Part shown: one piece after another, positions 9,538 through 19,291 of the stretch | Numbering within the stretch: the stretch's first letter is position 1 | Layout of the letters: each line of letters opens with the position of its first letter | From: Lutibacter litoralis | Lineage (GTDB): Bacteria > Bacteroidota > Bacteroidia > Flavobacteriales > Flavobacteriaceae | Length of the DNA stretch: 64,000 nt | NCBI RefSeq assembly: GCF_014646675.1 | Contig: NZ_BMNS01000001.1 | Location: 91,766-155,765, forward strand | Reading direction: 5' to 3' | Notes under the pieces: generated by a model | Databases searched by the model: none | Seen by the model: the letters and a program-made list of their open reading frames with translations, nothing else | What the model was told of the DNA's origin: nothing | Program-made: the position numbers and the translations under genes

Positions 9538-10026
9538 ATGGAAAATAGAAAAGTAATTATTTTAGGATCATCCCGAAGCGCAGGAAATACCTCAAAAGTA
9601 ATTTCAAATATTTCAAAAAATAATAATATAGATATAGTTGATTTAAATAAGTTCACAATTTCATACTACGACTATGAAAGTAAAAATTTAAACGATGATT
9701 TTTTACCACTTATAAAATCAATAATTAAAAAATATGATACTCTAATTTTTGCTACACCGGTTTATTGGTATAATATGAGTGGAATTATGAAAGTTTTTTT
9801 TGATAGATTTTCTGATTTAATTAGAGTAGAAAAAGAAGAAGGAAGAAGGTTAAGAGGTAAAAATATGTTTGTAATTTCAAACTCGCATGATGATAAAATT
9901 GATACAAGTTTTTACATCCCTTTCCAAAAATCAGCCGATTATTTAGGAATGAATTATACCGGTGAAATCCATTTTAATGCTGATAAAGTTAAAGAATTAA
10001 ATAATATAGAATTAACACAACTATAA
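9538..10026 (+). CDS. Flavodoxin-fold NAD(P)H-dependent FMN reductase-like protein inside the SUF operon
   Basis: 162 residues starting at the ATG at 9538; the in-frame TTG at 9529 would overlap sufB and is less likely. The FMN phosphate loop GSSRSAGNTSKV (about residues 10-21) and the flavin-ring motif TPVYWYNMSGIMKVFFDRF mark it as a flavodoxin-like quinone or FMN reductase of the NADPH-dependent FMN reductase family. It is separated by one base from sufB and by one base from sufC, so it is translated as part of the SUF operon. A role as electron donor for cluster assembly or repair is inference from position only; it is not a known core SUF component. Confidence 0.8.
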   Translation: MENRKVIILGSSRSAGNTSKVISNISKNNNIDIVDLNKFTISYYDYESKNLNDDFLPLIKSIIKKYDTLIFATPVYWYNMSGIMKVFFDRFSDLIRVEKEEGRRLRGKNMFVISNSHDDKIDTSFYIPFQKSADYLGMNYTGEIHFNADKVKELNNIELTQL

Positions 10027-10027
10027 A

Positions 10028-10765
10028 ATGCTTAGTATAAAAAATTTACACGCAAGTATCAACGATAAAGAGATTTTAAAAGGAATAAATCTTGAAATGA
10101 AGGCAGGTGAAGTACATGCTATAATGGGACCAAACGGTTCTGGAAAAAGTACACTTTCAGCAGTTATTGCTGGAAAAGAAGAGTTTGAAGTTACAGAAGG
10201 TTCTGTAGTTTTAAATAATGAAGATTTAGAAGATATGGCTCCTGAAGAAAGAGCTCACAAAGGTATTTTCTTATCGTTTCAATATCCTGTTGAAATTCCT
10301 GGTGTAACGGTTACAAATTTTATTAAAACCGCTATTAACGAAACTCGAAAAGCGAAAGGTTTAGAAGATTTGCCAGCAAAAGATATGTTAAAGTTAATCC
10401 GTGAAAAAGCAGATTTACTTGAAATTGATCGTAAATTTTTATCACGTTCTTTAAATGAAGGTTTTTCAGGAGGAGAAAAAAAACGTAATGAAATTTTTCA
10501 AATGGCAATGCTAGAACCAAAACTTGCAATCTTAGATGAAACAGATTCTGGTTTGGATATTGATGCTTTAAAAGTTGTTGCAAATGGTGTAAACAAACTT
10601 AAAAGCAAAGACAATGCTGTGTTAGTTATTACGCACTACCAGCGTTTGTTAGATTATATTGTTCCTGATTTTGTGCATGTATTACACAATGGTAAAATTG
10701 TAAAATCTGGAGGAAAAGAACTAGCTCTAGAATTAGAAGCAAAAGGGTACGACTGGTTAAAATAA
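10028..10765 (+). CDS. sufC: Fe-S cluster assembly ATPase SufC
   Basis: 245-residue ABC-type ATPase without membrane partner. Walker A GPNGSGKST (about residues 35-43), SufC-type signature LNEGFSGGEKKRNEI, Walker B LAILDETDSGLD and the switch histidine in VITHYQ are all present. It drives conformational change of SufB-SufD during cluster assembly. It begins one base after the stop of the flavodoxin-like gene. An 83-bp gap with an inverted-repeat sequence separates it from sufD. Confidence 0.97.
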   Translation: MLSIKNLHASINDKEILKGINLEMKAGEVHAIMGPNGSGKSTLSAVIAGKEEFEVTEGSVVLNNEDLEDMAPEERAHKGIFLSFQYPVEIPGVTVTNFIKTAINETRKAKGLEDLPAKDMLKLIREKADLLEIDRKFLSRSLNEGFSGGEKKRNEIFQMAMLEPKLAILDETDSGLDIDALKVVANGVNKLKSKDNAVLVITHYQRLLDYIVPDFVHVLHNGKIVKSGGKELALELEAKGYDWLK

Positions 10766-10781
10766 AAATATTAAAAAGTAA

Positions 10782-10835
10782 ACAGTTTTTAGTTTCAGTT
10801 GTCAGTTTTAACTGTCTACTAAAACAAAAAACTGA
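10782..10835. repeat. Nested CAGTT/AACTG inverted repeats between sufC and sufD
   Basis: The gap contains CAGTTTTT (10783-10790), CAGTTGTCAGTTTTAACTG and finally AAAAAACTG (10826-10834). These can fold into alternative hairpins. The look is that of the short 'cagtttt' intergenic repeats scattered in flavobacterial genomes rather than of a terminator, since no U-tract follows. Confidence 0.45.
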
Positions 10836-10848
10836 AAACTCATAAAAA

Positions 10849-12171
10849 ATGGATTTAAAAGAAAAATTAGTTTCTTCATTCTTAGCATTTGAAAATAAAG
10901 GTGGATTAGATCTAGATTCGAATGTACATTCTATAAGGTCTAAAGCTATTCTTAACTTTGAAAAAGAAGGCTTTCCAACCAAAAAGGACGAAGAGTGGAA
11001 ATATACAAGCCTTAATTCTTTATTAAAAAACGACTATAGCTTATTTCCTAAAACAAAAAAAGCAGTTGAATTCAAAAATGTAAAAGAATATTCAATTAAT
11101 GAAATTGAATCTTATACCTTGGTTTTTATTGATGGGGTTTTTAGTTCTTTTTTATCGGATACAACACATGATGATTGCGATGTTTGTGTATTATCTTCTG
11201 CATTAACACGTCCAAAATATAAAATGGTAGTTGATAATTATTTCAACACCATTGCTAAGAATAATAATAGTTTAACAGAATTAAATACAGCCTTTTCGGT
11301 TGAAGGAGCTTTTATTAATATTCCAAAAAACACAATTGTACCAAAACCAATTCAAATACTAAATTTTTCTACTGGAAGTGAAAAAGAAGTGATGCTTCAA
11401 CCTAGGAACTTAGTAGTTGTTGGTGAAAATTCACACGTTCAAATTATTGAACGTCATCAAAACTTATCAAAAAATGCTGTACTTACAAATGCAGTAACAG
11501 AAATTTTTGTACATAAAAGAGCCATTGTAGATTATTACAAAATTCAGAACGATACTGAAAATTCTTCGTTGATTGACAGTACTTTTGTTTCACAAAAACA
11601 ACAAAGTGTTGCTTCTGTTCATACCTATTCTTTTGGCGGAAAATTAACTAGAAATAATTTAGAATTTTACCAAGAAGGCGAACACATTAACTCGCATTTA
11701 AATGGTATTTCAATTTTAAATAAAAAACAGCACGTAGATAATCATACATTAGTAAATCATAAATATCCAAATTGTGAAAGCCACGAATTGTACAAAGGAA
11801 TTTATGCAGATAAATCTACTGGAGTTTTTAACGGTAAAGTAATTGTACAACAAGCAGCACAAAAAACAAATGCTTTTCAACAAAATAATAATATTTTAAT
11901 TGATGATGGCGCCAGTATTAACTCAAAACCACAATTAGAAATTTTTGCAGATGACGTAAAATGTTCTCACGGATGTACTATTGGACAATTAGATGAAAGC
12001 GCATTGTTTTATATGCAGTCTAGAGGAATTCCTAAAAAAGAAGCAAAAGCACTGTTGTTATTTGCTTTTGGAAATGATGTTGTTGAAAAAATTAAAATAC
12101 CACAACTAAAAACAAGAATTACAAAGTTAATTGCCAAAAACTTAGGTGTTAATTTAGGATTTGAATTTTAG
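10849..12171 (+). CDS. sufD: Fe-S cluster assembly protein SufD
   Basis: 440 residues. The N-terminal helical part contains the family motif FPTKKDEEWKYTSL. The beta-helix body and the C-terminal core follow, with KCSHGCTIGQLDESALFYMQSRGI carrying the conserved cysteine and histidine region at the SufB-SufD interface. It is the last gene of this operon; a strong terminator follows 50 bp later. In many Flavobacteriaceae sufS (cysteine desulfurase) and sufE follow sufD, but here the next gene is an unrelated one on the opposite strand, so the sulfur donor must be encoded elsewhere. Confidence 0.95.
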   Translation: MDLKEKLVSSFLAFENKGGLDLDSNVHSIRSKAILNFEKEGFPTKKDEEWKYTSLNSLLKNDYSLFPKTKKAVEFKNVKEYSINEIESYTLVFIDGVFSSFLSDTTHDDCDVCVLSSALTRPKYKMVVDNYFNTIAKNNNSLTELNTAFSVEGAFINIPKNTIVPKPIQILNFSTGSEKEVMLQPRNLVVVGENSHVQIIERHQNLSKNAVLTNAVTEIFVHKRAIVDYYKIQNDTENSSLIDSTFVSQKQQSVASVHTYSFGGKLTRNNLEFYQEGEHINSHLNGISILNKKQHVDNHTLVNHKYPNCESHELYKGIYADKSTGVFNGKVIVQQAAQKTNAFQQNNNILIDDGASINSKPQLEIFADDVKCSHGCTIGQLDESALFYMQSRGIPKKEAKALLLFAFGNDVVEKIKIPQLKTRITKLIAKNLGVNLGFEF

Positions 12172-12222
12172 AAACATTTATTAAAATGTCATCGCGGGTG
12201 AAGCGAATCGATCTCTTTAATT

Positions 12223-12260
12223 AAAAACCCTATTATTTTAATAAAATAATAGGGTTTTTA
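12223..12260. terminator. Intrinsic terminator after sufD, usable from both strands
   Basis: A near-perfect stem (AAAAACCCTATTATTTT paired with AAAATAATAGGGTTTTT) with a tiny loop and A/T tracts on both sides lies between convergent sufD and the FAD-protein gene. Confidence 0.85.
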
Positions 12261-12268
12261 GTTTACTT

Positions 12269-12880
12269 CTATTCAATAACGTCGTGAATCATAGTATGAT
12301 TTCCGTTATTCCAAATAGTTAAAATATCTGTGGCTACTTGAGCACCACTTCCTGCCGCAATTGCATATTGACTTCTCCATCCAGCTAAAACACCTGCAAC
12401 AAAAATTCCCTCAGTTACTAAATGATTGTTGTTTATTAACATAATTTTTTCCTTTTGTGGAGGAATACTTTTATGCGGAATAACATATTGCATTAATCCT
12501 TCAATATTAAACATATTTGAAGGCCCAATTGCAACTACAATTATTGAGGCTGTATATTCATTTTTATTGGTTTTTACAGTAAAATTTGGTGATTCCCCTT
12601 TTATAGAAACAACTTTTTCTTTCGCTATTTGGGTAACATGAGGAAAGTCTTCTGCTAATTGATGTAGACCGATATTAAGAACATCAGTTCCTTTTGTTCC
12701 TTTTTTAAAACCTAAAACATTGTTTAATTCGGCATTATTTAAGGCTGAAGCTTTTTGATGGGTAATAATTCCAATTTTTTTTCCTTCAGCAAAAGGTTTT
12801 CCAATTGCAGAACCTAAAATTAAAGCACTCGATAATCCAGCAGCACTTCCACCAATAATTAAAACATCAAAAGTTTTCAT
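12269..12880 (-). CDS. Single-domain FAD-dependent oxidoreductase, thioredoxin-reductase-like
   Basis: 203 residues. The N-terminal dinucleotide-binding motif is LIIGGSAAGLSSAL (about residues 7-20) and the second FAD motif near the end is GIFVAGVLAG followed by SQYAIAAGSGAQVA. Compared with thioredoxin reductase it lacks the separate NADPH domain and any CxxC redox pair. In the C-terminal motif the usual aspartate (AGD) is replaced (AGV). The family is related to GidA/TrxB-like small proteins of unknown role. The gene is 10 bp downstream of marC on the same strand, probably co-transcribed. The missing Asp and domain make electron transfer from NADPH doubtful. Confidence 0.7.
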   Translation of the reverse strand: MKTFDVLIIGGSAAGLSSALILGSAIGKPFAEGKKIGIITHQKASALNNAELNNVLGFKKGTKGTDVLNIGLHQLAEDFPHVTQIAKEKVVSIKGESPNFTVKTNKNEYTASIIVVAIGPSNMFNIEGLMQYVIPHKSIPPQKEKIMLINNNHLVTEGIFVAGVLAGWRSQYAIAAGSGAQVATDILTIWNNGNHTMIHDVIE

Positions 12881-12890
12881 ACTAAAAAAT

Positions 12891-13472
12891 TTAAGAAATT
12901 AAACCCTGAATATTAGAAGCAAATAATTTTACAGCAATAGCTAAAAGAATTACTCCAAATACTTTTCTAATAATTAAAATACCATTATCTCCAATAAACT
13001 TTCCTAATTTATTTGAAGTTTTAAGCACTATAAACATAAAAATCAAATTAATAATAATTGCTATTAAAATATTAATAGTTTCAAACTCTGCACGTAAAGA
13101 AAGTAAGGTTGTTAAACTTCCTGGCCCAGCAATTAAAGGAAATGCTAAAGGAAAAACAGAAATTGTACGAGCATTTGTTTCTTCTTCTTTATATAATGAT
13201 ACGCCTAATATCATTTCCAAGGCAATAAAAAATAAAATAAAAGCACCTGCTACTGCAAAAGAATTTACATCAATTCCAATTAAGTTTAAAATACTTTTTC
13301 CTAAAAACAAAAAAGCAATCATTATTATTCCAGCAATAATTGAAGCCTTTTCAGATTGAATATTTCCAAATTTTGCACGTAAATCAATAATAATTGGAAT
13401 ATTTCCAATTACATCAATAACTGCAAATAATATCATTGTTGCAGTTAGTATTTCTTTAAAATTAATTAACAT
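12891..13472 (-). CDS. MarC-family integral membrane protein
   Basis: 193 residues with six hydrophobic segments in the MarC/UPF0056 arrangement; the motif FPLAFPLIAGPGSLTTLL in the middle is diagnostic. It lies in the inner membrane. The E. coli namesake was once linked to multiple antibiotic resistance, but that was not upheld and the transported compound is unknown. Its promoter (TACTTTTG at 13506-13499) and that of the divergent DUF3109 gene sit in the same 88-bp interval. The FAD-protein gene follows after 10 bp. Confidence 0.85.
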   Translation of the reverse strand: MLINFKEILTATMILFAVIDVIGNIPIIIDLRAKFGNIQSEKASIIAGIIMIAFLFLGKSILNLIGIDVNSFAVAGAFILFFIALEMILGVSLYKEEETNARTISVFPLAFPLIAGPGSLTTLLSLRAEFETINILIAIIINLIFMFIVLKTSNKLGKFIGDNGILIIRKVFGVILLAIAVKLFASNIQGLIS

Positions 13473-13498
13473 TCTAGTTCTATTTAAATTAAGGTTGG

Positions 13499-13506
13499 CA
13501 AAAGTA
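13499..13506 (-). promoter_or_regulatory. -7 element of marC
   Basis: TACTTTTG read on the minus strand, 26 bp before the marC ATG, matches TAnnTTTG. Confidence 0.5.
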
Positions 13507-13548
13507 GATAATCCTTTAATATTAATAACAAATTTAGTTTAAAAAGTT

Positions 13549-13556
13549 TATTTTTG
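13549..13556 (+). promoter_or_regulatory. -7 element of the DUF3109 gene, probably leaderless
   Basis: TATTTTTG ends four bases before the ATG at 13561, the same arrangement as at thiL. Transcription should start at the start codon. Confidence 0.5.
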
Positions 13557-13560
13557 CCGA

Positions 13561-14127
13561 ATGTTTCAATTAGGAAAAACCATAGTTTCAGAAGATATTA
13601 TCGAAAAAGATTTTGTCTGTAATTTAAATGCCTGCAAAGGCAAGTGTTGTATTGATGGCGAAGCTGGAGCACCATTAGAAGAGAGCGAACTTCAAATTTT
13701 ATTGGATATTTATCCAAAAGTAAAACCATTTTTAAGAGAAGAAGGCATAAAGGCTATTGAAGATCAAGGGTTGTTTATTACCAATGAAGGTGAATATGAA
13801 ACAACTTTGATAAATGATAAAGATTGTGCTTTTGTAACTTTCGATAAAAGTAATACAGCAAAATGCGGAATTGAAGAAGCATATAATCAAGGTTTAATTA
13901 AATGGAAAAAACCAATATCTTGTCATTTATATCCTGTAAGAATTATGGATTACAGCGAGTTTTCTGCTGTAAACTATCATAAATGGCCAATTTGCGATGA
14001 TGCTTGTGTTTTAGGAAAAGAACTACAAGTGCCTGTCTATAAATTTGTGAAAGAAGCCTTAATTCGAAAATTCGGTAAAGATTGGTATGCCGAATTAGAA
14101 AAAGTTGCAGAAAACCATAAATTCTAA
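13561..14127 (+). CDS. DUF3109 cysteine-rich protein
   Basis: 188 residues, cytoplasmic by appearance. Cysteines are clustered as FVCNLNACKGKCCIDGE near the N-terminus, with further ones in KDCAFV, KCGIEE, ISCHLYPVRI and WPICDDACVLG. This CxxxxCxxxCC...C...CHLYP pattern is that of DUF3109, distantly similar to the YkgJ-type zinc- or iron-chelating families. It therefore probably binds a metal or Fe-S cluster. Biochemical role is unknown. It is a single gene divergent from marC. Confidence 0.85.
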   Translation: MFQLGKTIVSEDIIEKDFVCNLNACKGKCCIDGEAGAPLEESELQILLDIYPKVKPFLREEGIKAIEDQGLFITNEGEYETTLINDKDCAFVTFDKSNTAKCGIEEAYNQGLIKWKKPISCHLYPVRIMDYSEFSAVNYHKWPICDDACVLGKELQVPVYKFVKEALIRKFGKDWYAELEKVAENHKF

Positions 14128-14417
14128 GCTACATATCTAACTTCATTTTTGTAAATAGAGTTTCAAAAAGAATATTGTTAGGCTTTACTGTACAACCTCA
14201 ATAGAACCGTGTATTCATCAATAAATGCGACATGTATACATTTGATTTTCAGCTTTAAAGACTAATTAATCGTTTATTGCAAAATACCGAGAATGTTAAA
14301 AACTTATTGGGAAATGTGGATAAGTACTCCTTTCATTTTCATTAATTTTTTACAATCTTTGTTTTTCTCGTTACGTAGAAAACTACAACTATAAAAACTA
14401 AAAAAACAAGAACTAAA

Positions 14418-15389
14418 ATGTCATTTATTGAACCAATTTTGCAAGAAAATAAAGATCGCTTTGTAATTTTTCCTATTCAACACCAAGATATTTGGGAATG
14501 GTACAAAAAACAAGAAGCTAGTATTTGGACTGCAGAAGAAATTGATTTACACCAAGACGTATTAGATTGGGAAAATAAATTAAACGATGATGAACGTTAT
14601 TTTATAAAACACGTTTTAGCTTTTTTTGCAGCTTCCGATGGAATTGTAAATGAAAATTTAGCAGAAAATTTTGTTAGTGAAGTACAATATTCTGAAGCAA
14701 AATTCTTTTATGGATTTCAAATAATGATGGAGAACATTCATTCTGAAGTGTATTCATTATTAATTGATACCTATGTTAAAAATGAAGTTGAAAAAAACGA
14801 GTTATTTAAAGCTATTGAAGTATTTCCAGCTATAAAATTAAAAGCTGACTGGGCTTTAAAATGGATTGAAAGTCCAAGTTTTGCAGAACGCCTAATCGCT
14901 TTTGCAGCTGTTGAAGGAATTTTCTTTTCAGGTAGTTTTTGTTCAATCTTCTGGCTAAAAAAACGTGGATTATTACCAGGTTTAACATTTTCTAACGAGT
15001 TAATTTCTAGAGACGAAGGCTTGCATTGTGATTTTGCCGTACACTTACACAATAACCATATTGTGCAAAAAGTTCCAAAAGAACGTATTACAGCAATTTT
15101 AGTTGATGCACTTGATATTGAACGTAAATTTATTACAGAATCACTTCCGGTTAGTTTAATTGGAATGAACGCAAAACTAATGACACAATATTTAGAATTT
15201 GTAACCGATAGATTGCTTATGGAGTTTGGTTGCGATAAAGTGTACAATGCTTCAAATCCGTTTGATTTTATGGAAATGATTTCATTAGAAGGTAAAACTA
15301 ACTTCTTTGAAAAACGCGTTTCAGAATACCAAAAAGCTGGTGTAAAGTCTGGAGGAACTGGAAGTATTAGTTTCGATGCTGACTTTTAA
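14418..15389 (+). CDS. nrdB: Ribonucleoside-diphosphate reductase, beta subunit (class Ia)
   Basis: 323 residues. Supplies the tyrosyl radical for ribonucleotide reduction. All di-iron ligands are visible: D43, E105, H108, E166, E200 and H203, with the radical tyrosine at Y112 in [17 protein letters not shown]. This segment is very close to the eukaryotic R2 sequence. The C-terminus ends in SISFDADF, the tail that docks on the alpha subunit. The alpha gene nrdA follows after 239 bp occupied mainly by a decayed intergenic element. Upstream, AATCTTTG (14354-14361) may be an imperfect -7 box. Confidence 0.96.
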   Translation: MSFIEPILQENKDRFVIFPIQHQDIWEWYKKQEASIWTAEEIDLHQDVLDWENKLNDDERYFIKHVLAFFAASDGIVNENLAENFVSEVQYSEAKFFYGFQIMMENIHSEVYSLLIDTYVKNEVEKNELFKAIEVFPAIKLKADWALKWIESPSFAERLIAFAAVEGIFFSGSFCSIFWLKKRGLLPGLTFSNELISRDEGLHCDFAVHLHNNHIVQKVPKERITAILVDALDIERKFITESLPVSLIGMNAKLMTQYLEFVTDRLLMEFGCDKVYNASNPFDFMEMISLEGKTNFFEKRVSEYQKAGVKSGGTGSISFDADF

Positions 15390-15451
15390 ATAATTACGAA
15401 CTACGTTTACACAACGTGTATTCGAACCCCGAAAATAATAAATAAATACCA

Positions 15452-15543
15452 CTGTCATTCTTGTGTAATCACTGAGCGGAGTCGAAGTGCAAAACAGGAA
15501 TCTATATACGTTATAAAATAGGTTCCTGCCTACGCAGAAATGA
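15452..15543. repeat. Decayed intergenic repeat element between nrdB and nrdA
   Basis: Starts with CTGTCATTCTTG and ends with CTACGCAGAAATGAG, with inner pieces such as GAGCGGAGTCGAAGTGC and GGTTCCTGCC. The GTCATTC...GGAATGA(C) ends resemble the element upstream of atpA (41737-41862) and the scrap after sufD (12186-12216). No ORF is present. Confidence 0.5.
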
Positions 15544-15628
15544 GAAAATTGATAAATATAAAATAACAAGAATTTACACTACGAAGCAATTCTTAATTCG
15601 TAATTACAAATTCATAATTAAATAAAAT

Positions 15629-18010
15629 ATGTTTGTACTAAAAAGAGACGGAAGAAAAGAACCTGTGATGTTTGACAAAATTACATCTAGAGTAAGAAAA
15701 ATGTGTTATGGCTTAAATAACTTGGTAGATCCTGTAAAGGTTGCAATGCGAGTTATTGAAGGCTTATATGATGGTGTTACTACTTCCGAACTCGATAATT
15801 TAGCCGCAGAAACTGCTGCTACAATGACCGTACAACATCCAGATTATGCTCGTTTAGCAGCACGAATTGCAGTGTCTAACTTACATAAAAATACGAAGAA
15901 AACATTTTCTGATGTTATGACGGATTTATACAATTATGTAAATCCAAGAACTGGTAAAAAAGCACCATTATTATCCGAGGAAACTTATAAAGTTATTCAA
16001 AATAATGCTGCAAAATTAGATTCAACTATAATTTATAACAGAGATTTTGGATATGATTATTTTGGTTTTAAAACACTAGAGCGCTCGTATTTATTAAAAT
16101 TAAACGGAGTAATTGCTGAGCGTCCGCAACATATGTTAATGCGTGTTGCTATTGGAATTCATCAAAATGATATCGATGAAGCCATCGAAACCTACGAGTT
16201 AATGTCTAAAAAAATATTTACACACGCTACTCCTACCCTTTTCAACTCTGGAACACCAAAACCTCAAATGTCCTCTTGTTTTTTACTACAAATTCAAGAT
16301 GATAGTATAGATGGAATTTATGATACATTAAAACAAACTGCTAAAATTTCACAATCTGCTGGTGGAATTGGCTTGTCTATTCACAATGTACGCGCAACAG
16401 GCTCTTATATTAGAGGAACTAACGGAACTTCTAATGGAATTGTGCCAATGCTAAAAGTGTATAATGATACGGCTCGTTATGTAGATCAAGGTGGTGGAAA
16501 AAGAAAAGGCTCTTTTGCTATATATATGGAACCTTGGCATGCAGATGTTTTCAACTTTTTAGACTTACGTAAAAATACTGGAGCTGAAGAAAATAGAGCC
16601 CGAGATTTATTTTACGCTATGTGGATTCCAGATCTATTTATGAAACGTGTTGAAGAAAACGGTGACTGGACGTTGATGTGCCCAAATGAATGTCCACATT
16701 TATTCGATACATATGGAGATGAATTTGAAAAACTATATACAAGTTACGAAAAAGTAGGAAAAGGACGCAAAACAATTAAAGCCCGTGAACTTTGGGAAAA
16801 GATTTTAGAAGCTCAAATTGAAACAGGAAATCCGTATATGTTGTATAAAGATGCAGCAAACAGAAAATCGAATCAAAAGAATTTAGGAACCATTCGATCT
16901 TCAAATTTATGTACTGAAATAATGGAATATACCGCAAAAGACGAAGTTGCTGTTTGTAACTTAGCATCTATTGCAATTCCAATGTTTGTTGAAGAAAATA
17001 AAGAAGGTGAGAAATTTTTCAACCATCAAAAACTATATAAAGTAACAAAAAAAATTACGCGTAATTTAGATACAGTTATAGATCGTAACTATTATCCTGT
17101 AAAAGAAGCTGAAAATTCTAACTTCCGTCACAGACCAATTGGATTAGGAATTCAAGGATTGGCAGATGCTTTTATCATGTTACGTATGCCTTTTACCAGT
17201 GATGAAGCTAAAAAATTAAACGAAGAAATTTTTGAGACAATTTACTTTGCTGCAGTAACTTCCTCAATGGAAATTGCAAAAGCAAAAGAACCATATTCTA
17301 CATATGAAGGTTCACCAATGTCACAAGGAGAATTTCAATTTAATATGTGGGGAGTCTCAGAAGACGATTTAAGCGGACGCTGGGATTGGAAAACACTTAG
17401 AAAACAAGTATTGGAAAACGGTGTTAGAAATTCACTTTTAGTAGCGCCAATGCCAACAGCATCCACTTCGCAAATATTAGGAAATAATGAAGCTTTTGAA
17501 CCATATACTTCTAATATTTATACACGAAGAGTTTTAAGTGGTGAGTATATTGTAGTAAACAAACATTTACTAGAAGATTTGGTAGAATTAGGTTTGTGGA
17601 ATAATGAAATGAAAGAAAATATTATGCGTGCCAATGGATCTATTCAACATATAGATGTTATTTCTCAAGAGTTAAAAGATTTGTATAAAACTGTTTGGGA
17701 AATGAGTATGAAAGATATTATAGATATGTCTCGCCAAAGAGGTTATTTTATCGATCAATCACAGTCGCTAAACTTATTTATGCAAGACGCAAATTACTCT
17801 AAATTAACATCTATGCACTTTTATGCTTGGAAGAGCGGTTTAAAAACTGGAATGTATTATTTACGCACAAAAAGTGCCGTAAACGCCACACAATTTACGG
17901 TGTCTAAAGAAAAGAAAGCCGATGAAACGCCATTAAGCCCAGAAGAATTAAAAGCCATGTTAATTGCCTCACAAAACAATCCAGATGATTGTGAAATGTG
18001 TGGATCATAA
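15629..18010 (+). CDS. nrdA: Ribonucleoside-diphosphate reductase, alpha subunit (class Ia)
   Basis: 793 residues. The N-terminal ATP-cone (about residues 1-90, starting [12 protein letters not shown]) indicates allosteric control by ATP/dATP. The catalytic set is present: [15 protein letters not shown] (Asn, Cys and Glu of the active site) and VAVCNLASI (second active-site Cys). The C-terminal tail ends in CEMCGS, the swinging redox pair that receives electrons from thioredoxin or glutaredoxin. It reduces NDPs to dNDPs with NrdB, encoded just upstream. A strong terminator lies about 160 bp downstream. Confidence 0.96.
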   Translation: MFVLKRDGRKEPVMFDKITSRVRKMCYGLNNLVDPVKVAMRVIEGLYDGVTTSELDNLAAETAATMTVQHPDYARLAARIAVSNLHKNTKKTFSDVMTDLYNYVNPRTGKKAPLLSEETYKVIQNNAAKLDSTIIYNRDFGYDYFGFKTLERSYLLKLNGVIAERPQHMLMRVAIGIHQNDIDEAIETYELMSKKIFTHATPTLFNSGTPKPQMSSCFLLQIQDDSIDGIYDTLKQTAKISQSAGGIGLSIHNVRATGSYIRGTNGTSNGIVPMLKVYNDTARYVDQGGGKRKGSFAIYMEPWHADVFNFLDLRKNTGAEENRARDLFYAMWIPDLFMKRVEENGDWTLMCPNECPHLFDTYGDEFEKLYTSYEKVGKGRKTIKARELWEKILEAQIETGNPYMLYKDAANRKSNQKNLGTIRSSNLCTEIMEYTAKDEVAVCNLASIAIPMFVEENKEGEKFFNHQKLYKVTKKITRNLDTVIDRNYYPVKEAENSNFRHRPIGLGIQGLADAFIMLRMPFTSDEAKKLNEEIFETIYFAAVTSSMEIAKAKEPYSTYEGSPMSQGEFQFNMWGVSEDDLSGRWDWKTLRKQVLENGVRNSLLVAPMPTASTSQILGNNEAFEPYTSNIYTRRVLSGEYIVVNKHLLEDLVELGLWNNEMKENIMRANGSIQHIDVISQELKDLYKTVWEMSMKDIIDMSRQRGYFIDQSQSLNLFMQDANYSKLTSMHFYAWKSGLKTGMYYLRTKSAVNATQFTVSKEKKADETPLSPEELKAMLIASQNNPDDCEMCGS

Positions 18011-18168
18011 AACAAATACAAACTAATTGTTAATATCTTGTGAATAAGAATCTTCGGTAAAATAATATTCACGAGTAATTTTTATGATATTTGACCAATT
18101 AATATTTTGTTCTTAAATAAGCTATTTACAATGGTTAATAAAACGATTAAATAGTCAACCCAATAATT

Positions 18169-18203
18169 GAGCCTCATTTTTTTTAAAATGAGGCTCTTTT
18201 TTT
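18169..18203 (+). terminator. Intrinsic terminator downstream of nrdA
   Basis: GAGCCTCATTTT pairs with AAAATGAGGCTC and is followed by a run of seven T. The rest of the 378-bp gap to the next gene (18204-18388) is A/T-rich and shows nothing further that I can support. Confidence 0.88.
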
Positions 18204-18388
18204 GTTTGTTATAGTACTGCCATTTTAAATTTTGAGTGTAAAAATATTTCTTGACAATTGTCATACTATCAACTTATAATATTTCTTATATTGTACAATA
18301 CCAAAACTTTAAAAATTAATTTAATGATACATCTAAAGCAATCTTGTTTATAGTTTGAGATTTTGGTACCTAATTCAATATTAATATT

Positions 18389-19036
18389 ATGAAAAAAATT
18401 GCGATCGTAATTTTAATTACAATTTCAAGTGTAAGTTGTAACGACAATAGCAAAAAAATTGATTACGGAAACATTTTAAATAATTGCTTTTCAGAGAACG
18501 AAATAGCCATTTTAAATGAGGTTTGTAGCCTATTTGAGGCTAAATTAACTGAAAATTATCCAAAAGAACCTATTGCAATTAAATACAAACTTTATTTAAA
18601 AGATATAAGTGAATTAAACGAACCAACCGGCTTCATAAAAAATTCATCAAATACTCTTTTGGACAAATTAAAAAACTCTAGTGTGTTTGATAAAATTTGG
18701 ATTAAATATTCAGCCACTTATTATGAAGATGATTCATACGAAATTCAGGTAATAACCAACTTTAAAAACACCGAAAACGATACAGAAGAAATCCCAAAAG
18801 ATTTTTATATTACCAATCCAAAAGGAGCATACATAGGGTGTTTATTAAAAAATCAGAAAAATATTTTTATTGAGGAATATTTACTAGCCATAAAAGATAT
18901 TGGTGAAATAAGTCCACAAATTTTAGCACAAGGTTTATTTGAGTCTTTGACTGAGGCAGACTATGATGACAAAACAGTTAGATTAATAATTGCACTAAAT
19001 TTATTTTATGAGATGGAACTTAACATTTCGGAATAA
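18389..19036 (+). CDS. Predicted lipoprotein of unknown function
   Basis: 215 residues. The start MKKIAIVILITISSVSC gives a lipoprotein signal peptide with the acylated cysteine at C17. The mature part is mixed alpha/beta, rich in Glu, Asp, Asn and Lys, with no motif that I recognise. It stands alone between the nrdA terminator and the pit gene, 255 bp before the latter. No phosphate-type operator is visible before it. Clear coding use, lipobox and length support a real gene; function cannot be assigned. Confidence 0.65.
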   Translation: MKKIAIVILITISSVSCNDNSKKIDYGNILNNCFSENEIAILNEVCSLFEAKLTENYPKEPIAIKYKLYLKDISELNEPTGFIKNSSNTLLDKLKNSSVFDKIWIKYSATYYEDDSYEIQVITNFKNTENDTEEIPKDFYITNPKGAYIGCLLKNQKNIFIEEYLLAIKDIGEISPQILAQGLFESLTEADYDDKTVRLIIALNLFYEMELNISE

Positions 19037-19207
19037 AATAATGAGATAATCAAATACAATATTCTAAGTATCAACTGTACTATCAAAATTAGAATACTAA
19101 AAACTTCTCTTTTAAACTAATCTAATCAAAAAAAGTTAGTAAATTTAAAGTGTAAAATAGATTTTAAAATTCTTACAGAATAACTTAAAATTGTTCTTAA
19201 CATTAAG

Positions 19208-19272
19208 TTAACATTAAATTAACATTGGTAACATTAATTTAATATTTGCTGTATTAATAGAAAGTATTTTTG
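19208..19272 (+). promoter_or_regulatory. Pho-type repeat array and -7 element before pit
   Basis: TTAACATT occurs at 19208-19215 and 19219-19226 (11 bp apart), with related units TTACATT (19198) and GTAACATT (19228). A consensus -7 box TATTTTTG lies at 19265-19272, 20 bp before the ATG. The 11-bp direct repeat is the PhoB half-site spacing, but the distance to the -7 box differs from the four well-matched promoters at 25198, 25694, 31500 and 32591. Confidence 0.6.
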
Positions 19273-19291
19273 CAACGTTAAAAAAAAACAC

